The position numbers were made by a program, and so were the translations under genes. A model generated the notes under the pieces. That model worked only from the letters and a program-made list of their open reading frames with translations. It was not told where the DNA came from and searched no databases. From Camelus bactrianus (Eukaryota > Chordata > Mammalia > Artiodactyla > Camelidae): 64,000 nt of DNA. Shown here in pieces: positions 1 to 13,300 of this stretch; position 1 is the first letter of the stretch; the number at the start of each line of letters is the position of its first letter. The DNA lies in assembly GCF_048773025.1 (NCBI RefSeq), contig NW_027413958.1:638001-702000 (forward strand). Direction: 5' to 3'.

Positions 1-3000
1 GTGGGGAAGTTCCGTCTTCTGTCTGCAGCACCCGGGTTCTCCTAGGAGCCTTTCGAGTGTCTTCCCCCAGTCCCTCCCTGTGCGGGCTCCCGGGGAACGG
101 CCGGGGTTGGGCTGGAAAAGCAGGTAGCATCTAGTGCCTCCCCATGGACAAGGTAGGTAATTAGTGGACTACCCCCTGCCAGGGAACAACTGTGACACCA
201 GGAATCTGTGTGGAGGGCGGCCCTAAACCTCACCCACACAGTCACACGTGTTCCGGAATTCTGAGTGTGGGGAGGTTCCGTCTTCTGTCTGCAGCACCCG
301 GGATCTCCTAGGAGCCCTTCGAGTGTCTTCCCAGAGTCCCTCCCTGTGCGGGCTTCCCGGGAAAGGAGGGGGTTGTGCTGGAAACGCAGGTAGCATCTAA
401 TGCCTCCCCATGGACAGGGGAGGTAATTAGCGGACTTCCACCTGCCAGGGAACACCTGTGACACAAGGCAGCTGCGTGGAGGGCGGCCCCGAACCTCCCC
501 CACACAGTCATCCGTGTTCCGGAATTCTGAGTGTGGGGAGGTTCCGTCTTTTGTCTGCAGCACCCAGGTTCACCTAGGAGCCCTTCGAGTGTCTTCCCCG
601 AGTCCCTCACAGTGCGGGCTGCCGGGGAAAGGCGGGGTTTGGGCTGGAAACGCAGGTAGCATCTAGTGTCTCCCCATGGACAGGGGAGGTAATTAGCGGA
701 CTTCCCCCTGCCAGGGAACACCTGTGACACCAGGCAGCTGCGTGGTGGGCGGCCCTAAACCTCCCCCACACAGTCATCCGTGTTCCGGAATTCTGAGTGT
801 GGGGAGGTTCCGTCTTCTGTCTGCAGCACCCTGGATCTCCTAGGAGCCCTTCGAGTGTCTTCCCCCAGTCCGTCCCAGTGCGGGCTGCCGAGGAAAGGAG
901 GGGGTTGTGCTGGAAACGCAGGTAGCATCTAGTGCATCCCCATGGACAGGGGAGTTAATTAGCGCACTTCTCCCAGCCAGGGAACACCTGTGACACCAGG
1001 CAGCTGCGTGGGGGGCGGCCCCGAACCTCCCCTACACAGTCAGCCGTGTTCCGGAATTCTGATTGTGGGGAAGTTCCGTCTTTTGTCCGCAGCACCCGGG
1101 TTCTCCTAGGAGCCTTTCAGGTGTCTTCCCCCAGTCCCTCCCTTTGCGGTCTGCCGGGGAACGGCAGGGGTTGGGCTGGAAAAGCTGGTAGCATCTAGTG
1201 CCTCCCCATGGACAAGGGAGGTAATTAGCGGACTACCCCCTGCCAGGGAACAACTGTGTCACCAGGAAGCTGCGTGGGGTGCGGCCCTAAACCTCACCCA
1301 CACAGTCACACGTGTTCCGGAATTTTGAGTGTGTGGAGGTTCCGTCTTCTGTCTGCAGCCCCCGGGTTCTCCTAGGAGCCTTTCGAGTGTCTTCCCCCAT
1401 TCCCTCCCTGTGCGGGCTGCCGGGGAAAGGCGGGGGTTGGGCTGGAAAAGCAGGTAGCATCTAGTGCCACCCCATGGACAAGGGAGGTAATTAGCGGAAT
1501 TCCCCCTGCCAGGGAACACCTGTGACTCCAGGCAGCTGCGTGGAGGGCGGCCCCGAAACTCCCCCACACAGTCAGCCGTGTTCCGGAATTCTGATTGTGG
1601 GGAAGTTCCGTCTTCTGTCTGCAGCACACGGGTTCTCCTAGGAGCCTTTCGAGTGTCTTCCCCCAGTCCCTCACTTTGCGGGCGGCCGGGGAACGGTGGG
1701 GGTTGGGCTGGAAAAGCAGGTAGCATCTTGTGCCTCCCCATGGACAGGGGAGGTAATTAGCGGACTACCCCCTGCCAGGGAACAACTGTGACACCAGGAA
1801 GCTGCGTGGAGTGCGGCCCTAAACCTCACCCACACAGTCACACGTGTTCCAGAATTCTGAGTGTGGGGAGGTTCCGTCTTCTGTCTGCAGCACCCGGGTT
1901 CTCCTAGGAGCCTTTCGAGTGTCTTCCCCCAGTCCCTCACTGTGCGGGCTGCCGGGGAAAGGCCGGGGTTGGACTAAAAAAGCAGGTAGCTTCTTGTGCC
2001 TCCCCATGGACAAGGGAGGAAATTAGCGGACTTCCCCCTGCCAGGGAACACCTGTGACACCAAGCAGCTGCGTGGAGTGCGGCCCTAAACCTCCCCCACA
2101 CAGTCACACGTGTTCCGGAATTCTGAGTGTGGGGAGGTTCCGTCTTCTGTCTGCAGCACCCTGGTTCTCCTAGGAGCATTTCGAGTGTCTTCCCCCAGTC
2201 CCTCCCTGTGCGGGCTGCCGGGGAACGGCGGGGGTTGTGCTGGAAAAGCAGGTAGCATCTAGTGACTCCCCATGGACAAGGGAGGTAATTAGCGGACTAC
2301 CCCCTGCCAGGGAACAACTGTGACACCAGGAAGCTGCGTGGGGTGCGGCCCTAAACCTCCCCCACACAGTCACACGTGTTCCGGAATTCTGAGTGTGGGG
2401 AGGTTCCGTCTTCTGTCTGCAGCACCCAGGATCTCCTAGGAGCCCTTCGAGTGTCTTCCCCCAGTCCGTCCCAGTGCGGGCTGCCGAGGAAATGAGGGGA
2501 ATGGGCTGGAAAGGCAGGTAGCATCTAATGCCTCCCTATGGACAGGGGAGGTAATTAGTGGACTTCTCCCTGCCAGGGAACACCTGTGACACCAGGCAGC
2601 TGCGTGGATGGCGGCCCCGAACCTCCCCCACACAGTCAACCGTGTTCCGGAATTCTGAGTGTGGGGAGGTTCCGTCTTCTGTCTGCAGCACCCGGGGTCT
2701 CCTAGGAGCCCTTCGAGTGTCTTCCCAGAGTCCCTCCCAGTGCGGGCTGCCGGGGAAATGCGGGGGTTGGGCTGGAAAAGCAGGTAGCATCTAGTGCCTC
2801 CCAATGGACAGGGGAGGTAATTAGCGGACTTCCACCTGCCAGGTAACACCTGTGACACCAGGCAGCTGCGTGGTCTGCGGCCCTAAACCTCCCCCACACA
2901 GTCATCCGTGTTCCGGAATTCTGAGTGTGGGGAGGTTCCGTCTTATGTCTGCAGCACCCGGGTTCACCTAGGAGCCCTTCGAGTGTCTTCCCCCAGTCCC

Positions 3001-5589
3001 TCCCTGTGCGGGCTGCCGGGGAATGGCGGAGGTTGGGCTGGAAAAGCAGGTAGCATCTTGTGCCTCCCCATGGACAGGGGAGGTAATTAGCGGACTTCTC
3101 CCTACCAGGGAACACCTGTGACACCAGGCATCTGCGTGGAGGGCGGCCCCGAACCTCCCCCACACAGTCAGCCGTGTTCCGGAATTCTGATTGTGGGGAA
3201 GTTCCGTCTTCTGTCTGCAGCACCCGGGTTCTCCTAAGAGCCTTTCGAGTGTCTTCCCCCAGTCCCTCCCAGTGCGGGCTGCCGGGGAAATGCGGCGGTT
3301 GGGCTTGAAAAGCAGGTAGCATCTAGTGCCTCCCCATGGACAAGGTAGGTAATTAGCGGACTACCCCCTGCCAGGGAACAACTGTGACACCAGGAACCTG
3401 CGTGGAGTGCGGCCCTAAACCTCACCCACACAGTCACACGTGTTCCGGAATTCTGAGTGTGGGGAGGTTCCGTCTTCTGTCTGCAGCACCCGGGTTCTCC
3501 TAGGAGCCTTTCGAGTGTCTTCCCCCAGTCCCTCCCTGTGCGGGCTGCCGGGGAACGGCGGGGTTTGGGCTGGAAAAGCAGGTAGCATCTAGTGCCTCCC
3601 CATGGACAAGGGAGGTAATTAGCGGAATACCCCCTGCCAGGGAACAACTGTGACACCAGGAAGCTGCGTGGGGTGCGGCCCTAAACCTCACCCACACAGT
3701 CACACGTGTTCTGGAATTCTGAGTGTGGGGAGGTTCCGTCTTCTGTCTGCAGCACCCGGGTTCTCCTAGGAGCCTTTCGAGTGTCTTCCCCCAGTCCCTC
3801 CCTGTGCGGGCTACCGGGTAAAGGCGGGGGTTGGGCTGGAAACGCAGGTAGCATCTAGTGCCTCCCCATGGACAGGGGAGGTAATTAGCGGACTTCCCCC
3901 TGCCAGGGAACACCTGTGACACCAGGCAGCTGCGTGGAGGGCGGCCCTAAACCTCCCCCACACAGTCATCCGTGTTCCGGAATTCTGAGTGTGGGGAGGT
4001 TCCGTCTTCTGTCTGCAGAACCCGGGATCTCCTAGGAGCCCTTCGAGTGTCTTCCCCGAGTCCCTCCCAGTGCGGGCTGCCGGGGAAAGGCGGGGGTTGG
4101 GCTGGAAACGCAGGTAGCATCTAGTGCCTCCCCATGGACAGAGGAGGTAATTAGCGGACTTCTCCCTGCCAGGGAACACCTGTGACACCAGGCAGCTGCG
4201 TGGGGGGCGGCCCCGAACCTCCCCCACACAGTCATCCGTGTTCCGGAATACTGATTGTGGGGAAGTTCCGTCTTCTGTCTGCAGTACCCGGGTTCTCCTA
4301 GGAGCCTTTCGAGTGTCTTCCCCCAGTCCCTCCCTGTGCGGGCTGCCGGGGAAAGGCGGAGGTTGGGCTGGAAAAGCAGGTAGCATCTAGTGCCTCCCCA
4401 TGGACAAGGGAGGTAATTATCGGACTACCCCCTGCCAGGGAACAACTGTGACACCAGGAAGCTGCGTGGGGTGCGGCCCTAAACCTCACCCACACAGTCA
4501 CACGTGTTCCGGAATTCTGAGTGTGGGGAGGTTCCGTCTTTTGTCTGCAGCAACCGGGTTCTCCTAGGAGCCTTTCGAGTGTCTTCCCCCAGTCCCTCCC
4601 TGTGCGGGCGGCCGGGGAAAGGCGGGGGTTGGGCTGGAAACTCAGGTAGCATCTATTGCCTCCCCATGGACAGGGGAGGTATTTAGCGGACTTCCACCTG
4701 CCAGGGAACACCTGTGACACAAGGCAGCTGCGTGGAGGGTGGCCCCGAACCTCCTCTGCACAGTCATTCGTGTTCCGGAATTCTGAGTGTGGGGAGGTTC
4801 CGTCTTATGTCTGCAGCACCCGGGTTCACCTAGGAGCCCTTCGAGTGTCTTCCCCGAGTCCCTCACAGTGCGGGCTGCCGGGGAAAGCCGGGGGTTGGGC
4901 TGGAAAAGCAGGTAGCATCTAGTGCCTCCCCATGAACAGGGGAGGTAATTAGCGGACTTCCCCCTGCCAGGGAAAACCTATGACACCAGGCAGCTGCGTG
5001 GAGGGTGGCCCTAAACCTCCCCAACACAGTCATCCGTGTTCCAGAATTCTGAGTGTGGGGAGGGTCCGTCTTATGTCTGCTGCACCCGGGATCTCCTAGG
5101 AGCCCTTCGAGTGTCTTCCCTCAGTCCGTTCCATTGCGGGCTGCCGAGGAAAGAGGGGGTTGGTCTGGAAACGCAGGTAGCATCTAGTGCCTCCCCATGG
5201 ACAGGGGAGGTAATTAGCGGACTTCACCCTGCCAGGGAACACCTGTGACACCAGGCAGCTGCGTGGGGGGCGGCCCCGAACCTCCCCCACACAGTCAGCC
5301 GTGTTCCGGAATACTGATTGTGGGGAAGTTCCGTCTTCTGTCTGCAGCACCCGGGTTCTCCTAGGAGCCTTTCGAGTGTCTTCCCCCAGTCCTTCCCTGT
5401 GCGGGCTGCCGGGGAAAGGCGGGGGTTAGGCTGGAAAAGCAGGTAGCATCTTGTGCCTCCCCATGGACAAGGGAGGTAATTAGCGGACTTCCCCCTGCCA
5501 GGGAACACCTGTGACACCAGGCAGCTGCGTGGATGGCGGCCCTAAATCTTACCCACACAGTCACCCGTGTTCCGGAATTCTGAGTGTGG
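1..5589 (+). repeat. Mixed-monomer segment with partial 9-mer relic
   Basis: About 21 monomers of mixed A-, B- and C-like character with no clean internal HOR that I could find. From about 165 to about 1,600 the order of variants matches 5,750-7,185 at an offset of about 5,585 bp (21 monomers). Shared marks include CTGTGTGGAGGGCGG (near 205 and 5,791), CCCAGAGTCC, and the rare AACTGTGTCACC (near 1,253 and 6,838). This looks like an older, more diverged copy of the neighbouring 9-monomer unit. No gene was seen. Confidence 0.7.
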
Positions 5590-7983
5590 GGAGGTTCCGT
5601 CTTCTGTCTGCAGCACCTGGGATCTCCTAGGAGCCCTTCGAGTGTCTTCCCCGAATCCCTCCCACTGCGGGCTGCCGGGGAAAGGCGGTGGTTGGGATGG
5701 AAACTCAGGTAGCATCTCGTGCCTCCCCATGGACAGGGGAGGTAATTAGCGGTCTTCCCCCTACCAGGGAACACCTGTGACACCAGGAAGCTGTGTGGAG
5801 GGCGGCCCTAAACCTCACCCACACAGTCACACGTGTTCCGGAATTCTGAGTGTGGGGAGGTTCCGTCTTCTGTCTGCAGAACCCGGGATCTCCTAGGAGC
5901 CCTTCGAGTGTCTTCCCAGAGTCCTTCCCTTTGCGGGCTGCCCGGGAAAGGAGGGGGTTGTGCTGGAAACGCAGGTAGCATCTAGTGCCTCCCCATGGAC
6001 AGGGGAGGTAATTAGCGGACTTCCACCTGCCAGGGAACACCTGTGACACAAGGCAGCTGCGTGGAGGGCGGCCCCGAACCTCCCCCACACAGTCATCCGT
6101 GTTCCGGAATTCTGAGTGTGGGGAGGTTCCGTCTTATGTCTGCAGCACCCAGGTTCACCTAGGAGCCATTCGAGTGTCTTCCCCGATTCCCTCACAGTGC
6201 GGGCTGCCGGGGAAAGGCGGGGTTTGGGCTGGAAACGCAGGTAGCATCTAGTGCCTCCCCATGGACAGGGGAGGTAATTAGCGGACTTCCCCCTGCCAGG
6301 GAACACCTGTGACACCAGGCAGCTGCGTGGAGGGCGGCCCTAAACCTCCCCCACACAGTCATCCGTGTTCCGGAATTCTGAGTGTGGGGAGGTTCCGTCT
6401 TCTGTCTGCAGCACCCGGGATCTCCTAGGAGCCCTTCGAGTGTCTTCCCCCAGTCCGTCCCAGTGCGGGCTGCCGAGGAAAGGAGGGGGTTGTGCTGGAA
6501 ACGCAGGTAGCATCTAGTGCCTCCCCATGGACAGGGGAGTTAATTAGCGGACTTCTCCCTGCCAGGGAACACCTGTGACACCAGGCAGCTGCGTGGGGGC
6601 GGCCCCGAACCTCCCCCACACAGTCAGCCTTGTTCCGGAATTCTGATTGTGGGGAAGTTCCGTCTTCTGTCCGCATCACCCGGGTTCTCCTAGGAGCCTT
6701 TCGAGTGTCTTCCCCCAGTCCCTCCCTGTGCGGTCTGCCGGGGAACGGCGGGGGTTGGGCTGGAAAAGCAGGTAGCATCTAGTGCCTCCCCATGGACAAG
6801 GGAGGTAATTAGCGGACTACCCCCTGCCAGGGAACAACTGTGTCACCAGGAACCTGCGTGGGGTGCGGCCCTAAACCTCACCCACACAGTTAGCCGTGTT
6901 CCGGAATTCTGAGTGTGGGGAGGTTCCGTCTTCTGTCTGCAGCACCCGGGTTCTCCTAGGAGCCTTTCGAGTGTCTTCCCCCAGTCCCTCCCTGTGCGGG
7001 CTGCCGGGGAAATGCGGGGGTTGGGCTGGAAAAGCAGGTAGCATCTTGTGCCTCCCCATGGACAAGGGAGGTAATTAGCGGACTTCCCCCTGCCAGGGAA
7101 CACCTGTGACACCAGGCAGCTGCGTGGATGGCGGCCCCGAACCTCCCCCACACAGTCAGCCGTGTTCCGGAATTCTGAGTGTGGGGAGGTTCCGTCTTCT
7201 GTCTGCAGCACCCGGGATCTCCTAGGAGCCCTTCGAGTGTCTTCCCCGAATCCCTCCCACTGCGGTCTGCCTGGGAAAGGCGGGGGTTGGGCTGGAAACT
7301 CAGGTAGCATCTAGTGCCTCCCCATGGACATGGGAGGTAATTAGCGGACTTCTCCCTGCCAGGGAACACCTGTGACACCAGGCAGCTGCGTGGGGGGCGG
7401 CCCCGAACCTCCCCCACACAGTCAGCCGTGTTCCGGAATACTGATTGTGGGGAAGTTCCGTCTTCTGTCTGCAGCACCCGGGTTCTCCTAGGAGCCTTTC
7501 GAGTGTCTTCCCCCAGTCCGTCCCTGTGCGGGCTGCCGGGGAACGGCGGGGGTTGGGCTGGAAAAGCAGGTAGCATCTAGTGCCTCCCCATGGACAAGGG
7601 AGGTAATTAGCGGACTACCCCCTGCCAGGGAACAACTGTGACACCAGGAAGCTGCGTGGGGTGCGGCCCTAAACCTCACCCACACAGTCACACGTGTTCC
7701 GGAATTCTGAGTGTGGGGAGGGTCCGTCTTATGTCTGCAGCACCCGGGATCTCCTAGGAGCCCTTCGAGTGTCGTCACTCAGTCCGTTCTATTGCGGGCT
7801 GCCGAGGAAAGGAGGGGGTTGGGCTGGAAACGCAGGTAGCATCTAGTGCCTCCCCATGGACATGGGAGGTAATTAGCGGACTTCTCCCTGCCAGGGAACA
7901 CCTGTGACACCAGGCAGCTGCGTGGGGGGCGGCCCCGAACCTCCCCCACACAGTCAGCCGTGTTCCGGAATACTGATTGTGGG
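5590..7983 (+). repeat. 9-monomer HOR, copy 1
   Basis: Nine monomers matching 7,984-10,377 at an offset of 2,393-2,394 bp. The 1 bp step comes from a 5-G versus 6-G run near 6,595 and 8,988. Copy-specific marks present in both are GGCGGTGGTTGGGATGG, CATCTCGTGCC, CCCAGAGTCCTTCCCTTTG, CAGCCTTGTTCC and CCGTTCTATTGCGG. The visible differences are scattered single bases. The two copies are immediately adjacent, as expected from an unequal exchange nine monomers out of register. Confidence 0.85.
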
Positions 7984-10377
7984 GAGGTTCCGTCTTCTGT
8001 CTGCAGCACCCGGGATCTCCTAGGAGCCCTTCGAGTGTCTTCCCCGAATCCCTCCCACTGCGGGCTGCCGGGGAAAGGCGGTGGTTGGGATGGAATCTCA
8101 GGTAGCATCTCGTGCCTCCCCATGGACAGGGGAGGTAATTAGCGGTCTTCCCCCTACCAGGGAACACCTGTGACACCAGGAAGCTGTGTGGAGGGCGGCC
8201 CTAAACCTCACCCACACAGTCACACGTGTTCCGGAATTCTGAGTGTGGGGAGGTTCCGTCTTCTGTCTGCAGAACCCGGGATCTCCTAGGAGCCCTTCGA
8301 GTGTCTTCCCAGAGTCCTTCCCTTTGCGGGCTGCCCGGGAAAGGAGGGGGTTGTGCTGGAAACGCAGGTAGCATCTAGTGCCTCCCCATGGACAGGGGAG
8401 GTAATTAGCGGACTTCCACCTGCCAGGGAACACCTGTGACACAAGGCAGCTGCGTGGAGGGCGGCCCCGAACCTCCCCCACACAGTCATCCGTGTTCCGG
8501 AATTCTGAGTGTGGGGAGGTTCCGTCTTATGTCTGCAGCACCCAGGTTCACCTAGGAGCCATTCGAGTGTCTTCCCCGAGTCCCTCACAGTGCGGGCTGC
8601 CGGGGAAAGGCGGGGTTTGGGCTGGAAACGCAGGTAGCATCTAGTGCCTCCCCATGGACAGGGGAGGTAATTAGCGGACTTCCCCCTGCCAGGGAACACC
8701 TGTGACACCAGGCAGCTGCGTGGAGGGCGGCCCTAAACCTCCCCCACACAGTCATCCGTGTTCCGGAATTCTGAGTGTGGGGAGGTTCCGTCTTCTGTCT
8801 GCAGCACCCGGGATCTCCTAGGAGCCCTTCGAGTGTCTTCCCCCAGTCCGTCCCAGTGCGGGCTGCCGAGGAAAGGAGGGGGTTGTGCTGGAAACGCAGG
8901 TAGCATCTAGTGCCTCCCCATGGACAGGGGAGTTAATTAGCGGACTTCTCCCTGCCAGGGAACACCTGTGACACCAGGCAGCTGCGTGGGGGGCGGCCCC
9001 GAACCTCCCCCACACAGTCAGCCTTGTTCCGGAATTCTGATTGTGGGGAAGTTCCGTCTTCTGTCCGCATCACCCGGGTTCTCCTAGGAGCCTTTCGAGT
9101 GTCTTCCCCCAGTCCCTCCCTGTGCGGTCTGCCGGGGAACGGCGGGGGTTGGGCTGGAAAAGCAGGTAGCATCTAGTGCCTCCCCATGGACAAGGGAGGT
9201 AATTAGCGGACTACCCCCTGCCAGGGAACAACTGTGTCACCAGGAACCTGCGTGGGGTGCGGCCCTAAACCTCACCCACACAGTTAGCCGTGTTCCGGAA
9301 TTCTGAGTGTGGGGAGGTTCCGTCTTCTGTCTGCAGCACCCGGGTTCTCCTAGGAGCTTTTCGAGTGTCTTCCCCCAGTCCCTCCCTGTGCGGGCTGCCG
9401 GGGAAATGCGGGGGTTGGGCTGGAAAAGCAGGTAGCATCTTGTGCCTCCCCATGGACAAGGGAGGTAATTAGCGGACTTCCCCCTGCCAGGGAACACCTG
9501 TGACACCAGGCAGCTGCGTGGATGGCGGCCCCGAACCTCCCCCACACAGTCAGCCGTGTTCCGGAATTCTGAGTGTGGGGAGGTTCCGTCTTCTGTCTGC
9601 AGCACCCGGGATCTCCTAGGAGCCCTTCGAGTGTCTTCCCCGAATCCCTCCCACTGCGGTCTGCCTGGGAAAGGCGGGGGTTGGGCTGGAAACTCAGGTA
9701 GCATCTAGTGCCTCCCCATGGACATGGGAGGTAATTAGCGGATTTCTCCCTGCCAGGGAACACCTGTGACACCAGGCAGCTGCGTGGGGGGCGGCCCCGA
9801 ACCTCCCCCACACAGTCAGCCGTGTTCCGGAATACTGATTGTGGGGAAGTTCCGTCTTCTGTCTGCAGCACCCGGGTTCTCCTAGGAGCATTTCGAGTGT
9901 CTTCCCCCAGTCCCTCCCTGTGCGGGCTGCCGGGGAACGGCGGGGGTTGGGCTGGAAAAGCAGGTAGCATCTAGTGCCTCCCCATGGACAAGGGAGGTAA
10001 TTAGCGGACTACCCCCTGCCAGGGAACAACTGTGACACCAGGAAGCTGCGTGGGGTGCGGCCCTAAACCTCACCCACACAGTCACACGTGTTCCGGAATT
10101 CTGAGTGTGGGGAGGGTCCGTCTTATGTCTGCAGCACCCGGGATCTCCTAGGAGCCCTTCGAGTGTCGTCCCTCAGTCCGTTCTATTGCGGGCTGCCGAG
10201 GAAAGGAGGGGGTTGGGCTGGAAACGCAGGTAGCATCTAGTGACTCCCCATGGACATGGGAGGTAATTAGCGGACTTCTCCCTGCCAGGGAACACCTGTG
10301 ACACCAGGCAGCTGCGTGGGGGGCGGCCCCGAACCTCCCCCACACAGTCAGCCGTGTTCCGGAATACTGATTGTGGG
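7984..10377 (+). repeat. 9-monomer HOR, copy 2
   Basis: Tandem partner of the preceding unit with the same nine-monomer order. Similarity stops near 10,377, where this copy continues with GATTGTGGGGAAG and GGTTCTCC, while copy 1 at the matching place runs into GAGG and GGATCTCC, the start of copy 2. The junction therefore lies between the EcoRI anchor and the PstI site of a monomer. Confidence 0.85.
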
Positions 10378-13300
10378 GAAGTTCCGTCTTCTGTCTGCAG
10401 CACCCGGGTTCTCCTAGGAGCCTTTCGAGTGTCTTCCCCCAGTCCCTCCCTGTGCGGGCTGCCGGGGAACGGCGGGGGTTGGGCTGGAAAAGCAGGTAGC
10501 ATCTAGTGCCTCCCCATGGACAAGGGAGGTAATTAGCGGACTACCCCCTGCCAGGGAACAACTGTGACACCAGGAAGCTGCGTGGGGTGCGGCCCTAAAC
10601 CTCACCCACACAGTCACACGTGTTCCGGAATTCTGAGTGTGGGGAGGTTCCGTCTTTTGTCTGCAGCACCCGGGTTCTCCTAGGAGCCTTTCGAGAGTCT
10701 TCCCCCAGTCCCTCCCTGTGCGGGCTGCCAGGGAAAGGCGGGGGTTGGGCTGGAAAAGCAGGTAGCATCTAGTGCCTCCCCATGGACAAGGGAGGTAATT
10801 AGCGGACTTCCCCCTGCAAGGGAACACCTGTGACACCAGGCAGCTGCGTGGATGGCGGCCCCGAACCTCCCCCACACAGTCAGCCGTGTTCCGGAATTCT
10901 GAGTGTGGGGAGGTTCCGTCTTCTGTCTGCAGCACCCGGGATCTCCTAGGAGCCCTTCGAGTGTCTTCCCAGAGTCCCACACTGTGCGGGCTGCCGGGGA
11001 AAGGAGGGGGTTGTGCTGGAAACGCAGGTAGCATCTATTGCCTCCCCATGGACAGGGGAGGTAATTAGCGGACTTCCACCTGCCAGGGAACACCTGTGAC
11101 ACAAGGCAGCTGCGTGGAGGGTGGCCCCGAACCTCCCCTGCACAGTCATCCGTGTTCCGGAATTCTGAGTGTGGGGAGGTTCCGTCTTATGTCTGCAGCA
11201 CCCGGGTTCACCTAGGAGCCCTTCGAGTGTCTTCCCAGAGTCCCACACTGTGCGGGCTGCCGGGGAAAGGCGGGGGTTGGGCTGGAAAAGCAGGTAGCAT
11301 CTAGTGCCTCCCCATGTACAGGGGAGGTAATTAGCGGACTTCCCTCTGCCAGGGAAAACCTGTGACACCAGGCAGCTGCGTGGAGGGTGGCCCTAAACCT
11401 CCCCAACACAGTCATCCTTGTTCCGGAATTCTGAGTGTGGGGAGGGTCCGTCTTATGTCTGCAGCACCCGGGATCTCCTAGGAGCCCTTCGAGTGTCTTC
11501 CCTCAGTCCGTTCCATTGCGGGCTGCCGAGGAAAGAGGGGGTTGGGCTGGAAACGCAGGTAGCATCTAGTGCCTCCCCATGGTCAGGGGAGGTAATTAGC
11601 GGACTTCTCCCTGCCAGGGAACACAGTGACACCAGGCAGCTGCGTGGGGGGCGGCCCCGAACCTCCCCCACACAGTCAGCCGTGTTCCGGAATACTGATT
11701 GTGGGGAAGTTCCGTCTTCTGTCTGCAGCACCCGGGTTCTCCTAGGAGCCTTTCGAGTGTCTTCCCCCAGTCCCTCCCTGTGCGGGCTGCCGGGGAACGG
11801 CGGGGGTTGGGCTGGAAAAGCAGGTAGCATCTAGTGCCTCCCCATGGACAAGGGTGGTAATTAGCGGAATACCCCATGCCAGGGAACAACTGTGACACCA
11901 GGAAGCTGCGTGGGGTGCGGCCCTAAACCTCACCCACACAGTCACACGTGTTCCGGAATTCTGAGTGTGGGGAGGTTCCGTCTTTTGTCTGCAGAACCCG
12001 GGTTCTCCTAGGAGCCTTTCGAGTGTCTTCCCCCAGTCCCTCCATGTGCGGGCTGCAGGGGAACGGCGGGGGTTGTGCTGGAAAAGCAGGTAGCATCTAG
12101 TGCCTACCCATGGACAAGGGAGGTAATTAGCGGAATACCCCTTGCCAGGGAACAACTGTGACACAAGGAAGCTGCGTGGGGTGCGGCCCTAAACCTCACC
12201 CACACAGTCACCCGTGTTCCGGAATTCTGAGTGTGGGGAGGTTCCGTCTTCTGTCTGCAGAACCCGGGATCTCCTAGGAGCCCTTCGAGTTTCTTCCCCG
12301 AGTCCCTCCCAGTGCGGGCTGCCGGGGAAAGGCGGGGGTTGGGCTGGAAACGCAGGTAGCATCTAGTGCCTCCCCATGGACAGAGGAGGTAATTAGCGGA
12401 CTTCTCCCTGCCAGGGAACACCTGTGACACCAGGCAGCTGCGTGGAGGGCGGCCACGAACCTCCCCCACACAGTCAGCCGTGTTCCAGAATTCTGATTGT
12501 GGGGAAGTTCCGTCTTCTGTCTGCAGCACCCGGGTTCTCCTAGGAGCCATTCGAGTGTCTTCCCCCAGTCCCTCCCTGTGCGGGCTGCTGGGGAAAGGCG
12601 GGGGTTGGGCTGGAAAAGCAGGTAGAATCTAGTGCCTCCACATGGACAAGGGAGGTAATTAGCGGACTTCCCCCTGCCAGGGAACACCTGTGACACCAGG
12701 CAGCTGCGTGGATGGCGGCCCCGAACCTCCCCCACACAGTCAGCCTTGTTCCGGAATTCTGAGTGTGGGGAGGTTCCGTCTTCTGTCTGCAGCACCCGGG
12801 ATCTCCTAGGAGCCCTTCGAGTGTCTTCCCCGAATCCCTCCAACTGCGGGCTGCCGGGGAAAGGCGGGGGTTGGGATGGAAACTCAGGTAGCATCTCGTG
12901 CCTCCCCATGGACAGGGGAGGTAATTAGCGGTCTTCCCCCTACCAGGGAACACCTGTGACACCAGGAAGCTGTGTGGAGGGCGGCCCTAAACCTCACCCA
13001 CACAGTCACACGTGTTCCGGAATTCTGAGTGTGGGGAGGTTCCGTCTTCTGTCTGCAGCACCCGGGATCTCCTAGGAGCCCTTCGAGTGTCTTCCCAGAG
13101 TCCCTCCCTGTGCGGGCTGCCCGGGAAAGGAGGGGGTTGTGCTGGAAACGCAGGTAGCATCTAGTGCCCCTCCATGGACAGGGGAGGTAATTAGCGGACT
13201 TCCCCCTGCCAGGGAACACCTGTGACACAAGGCAGCTGCGTGGAGGGCGGCCCCGAACCTCCCCCACACAGTCATCCGTGTTCCGGAATTCTGAGTGTGG

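Noticed and set aside
3811-4386. Long antisense reading frames (140-213 codons) repeated through the window, with recurring peptide stretches such as TQNSGTR and GRHSKGS
   Set aside because: They recur at multiples of 266 bp and end at the TAG of the CCTAGG palindrome. As 266 is not a multiple of three, the frame changes each monomer, so any conserved stop closes every frame within 798 bp. No periodic protein, start context or codon signature supports coding.
4504-4686. Recurrent 60-70 codon plus-strand frames beginning with MFRNSECGEV
   Set aside because: They are the same monomer segment repeated dozens of times, ending at the conserved GGTAATTAG. This is a repeat shadow, not a gene family.
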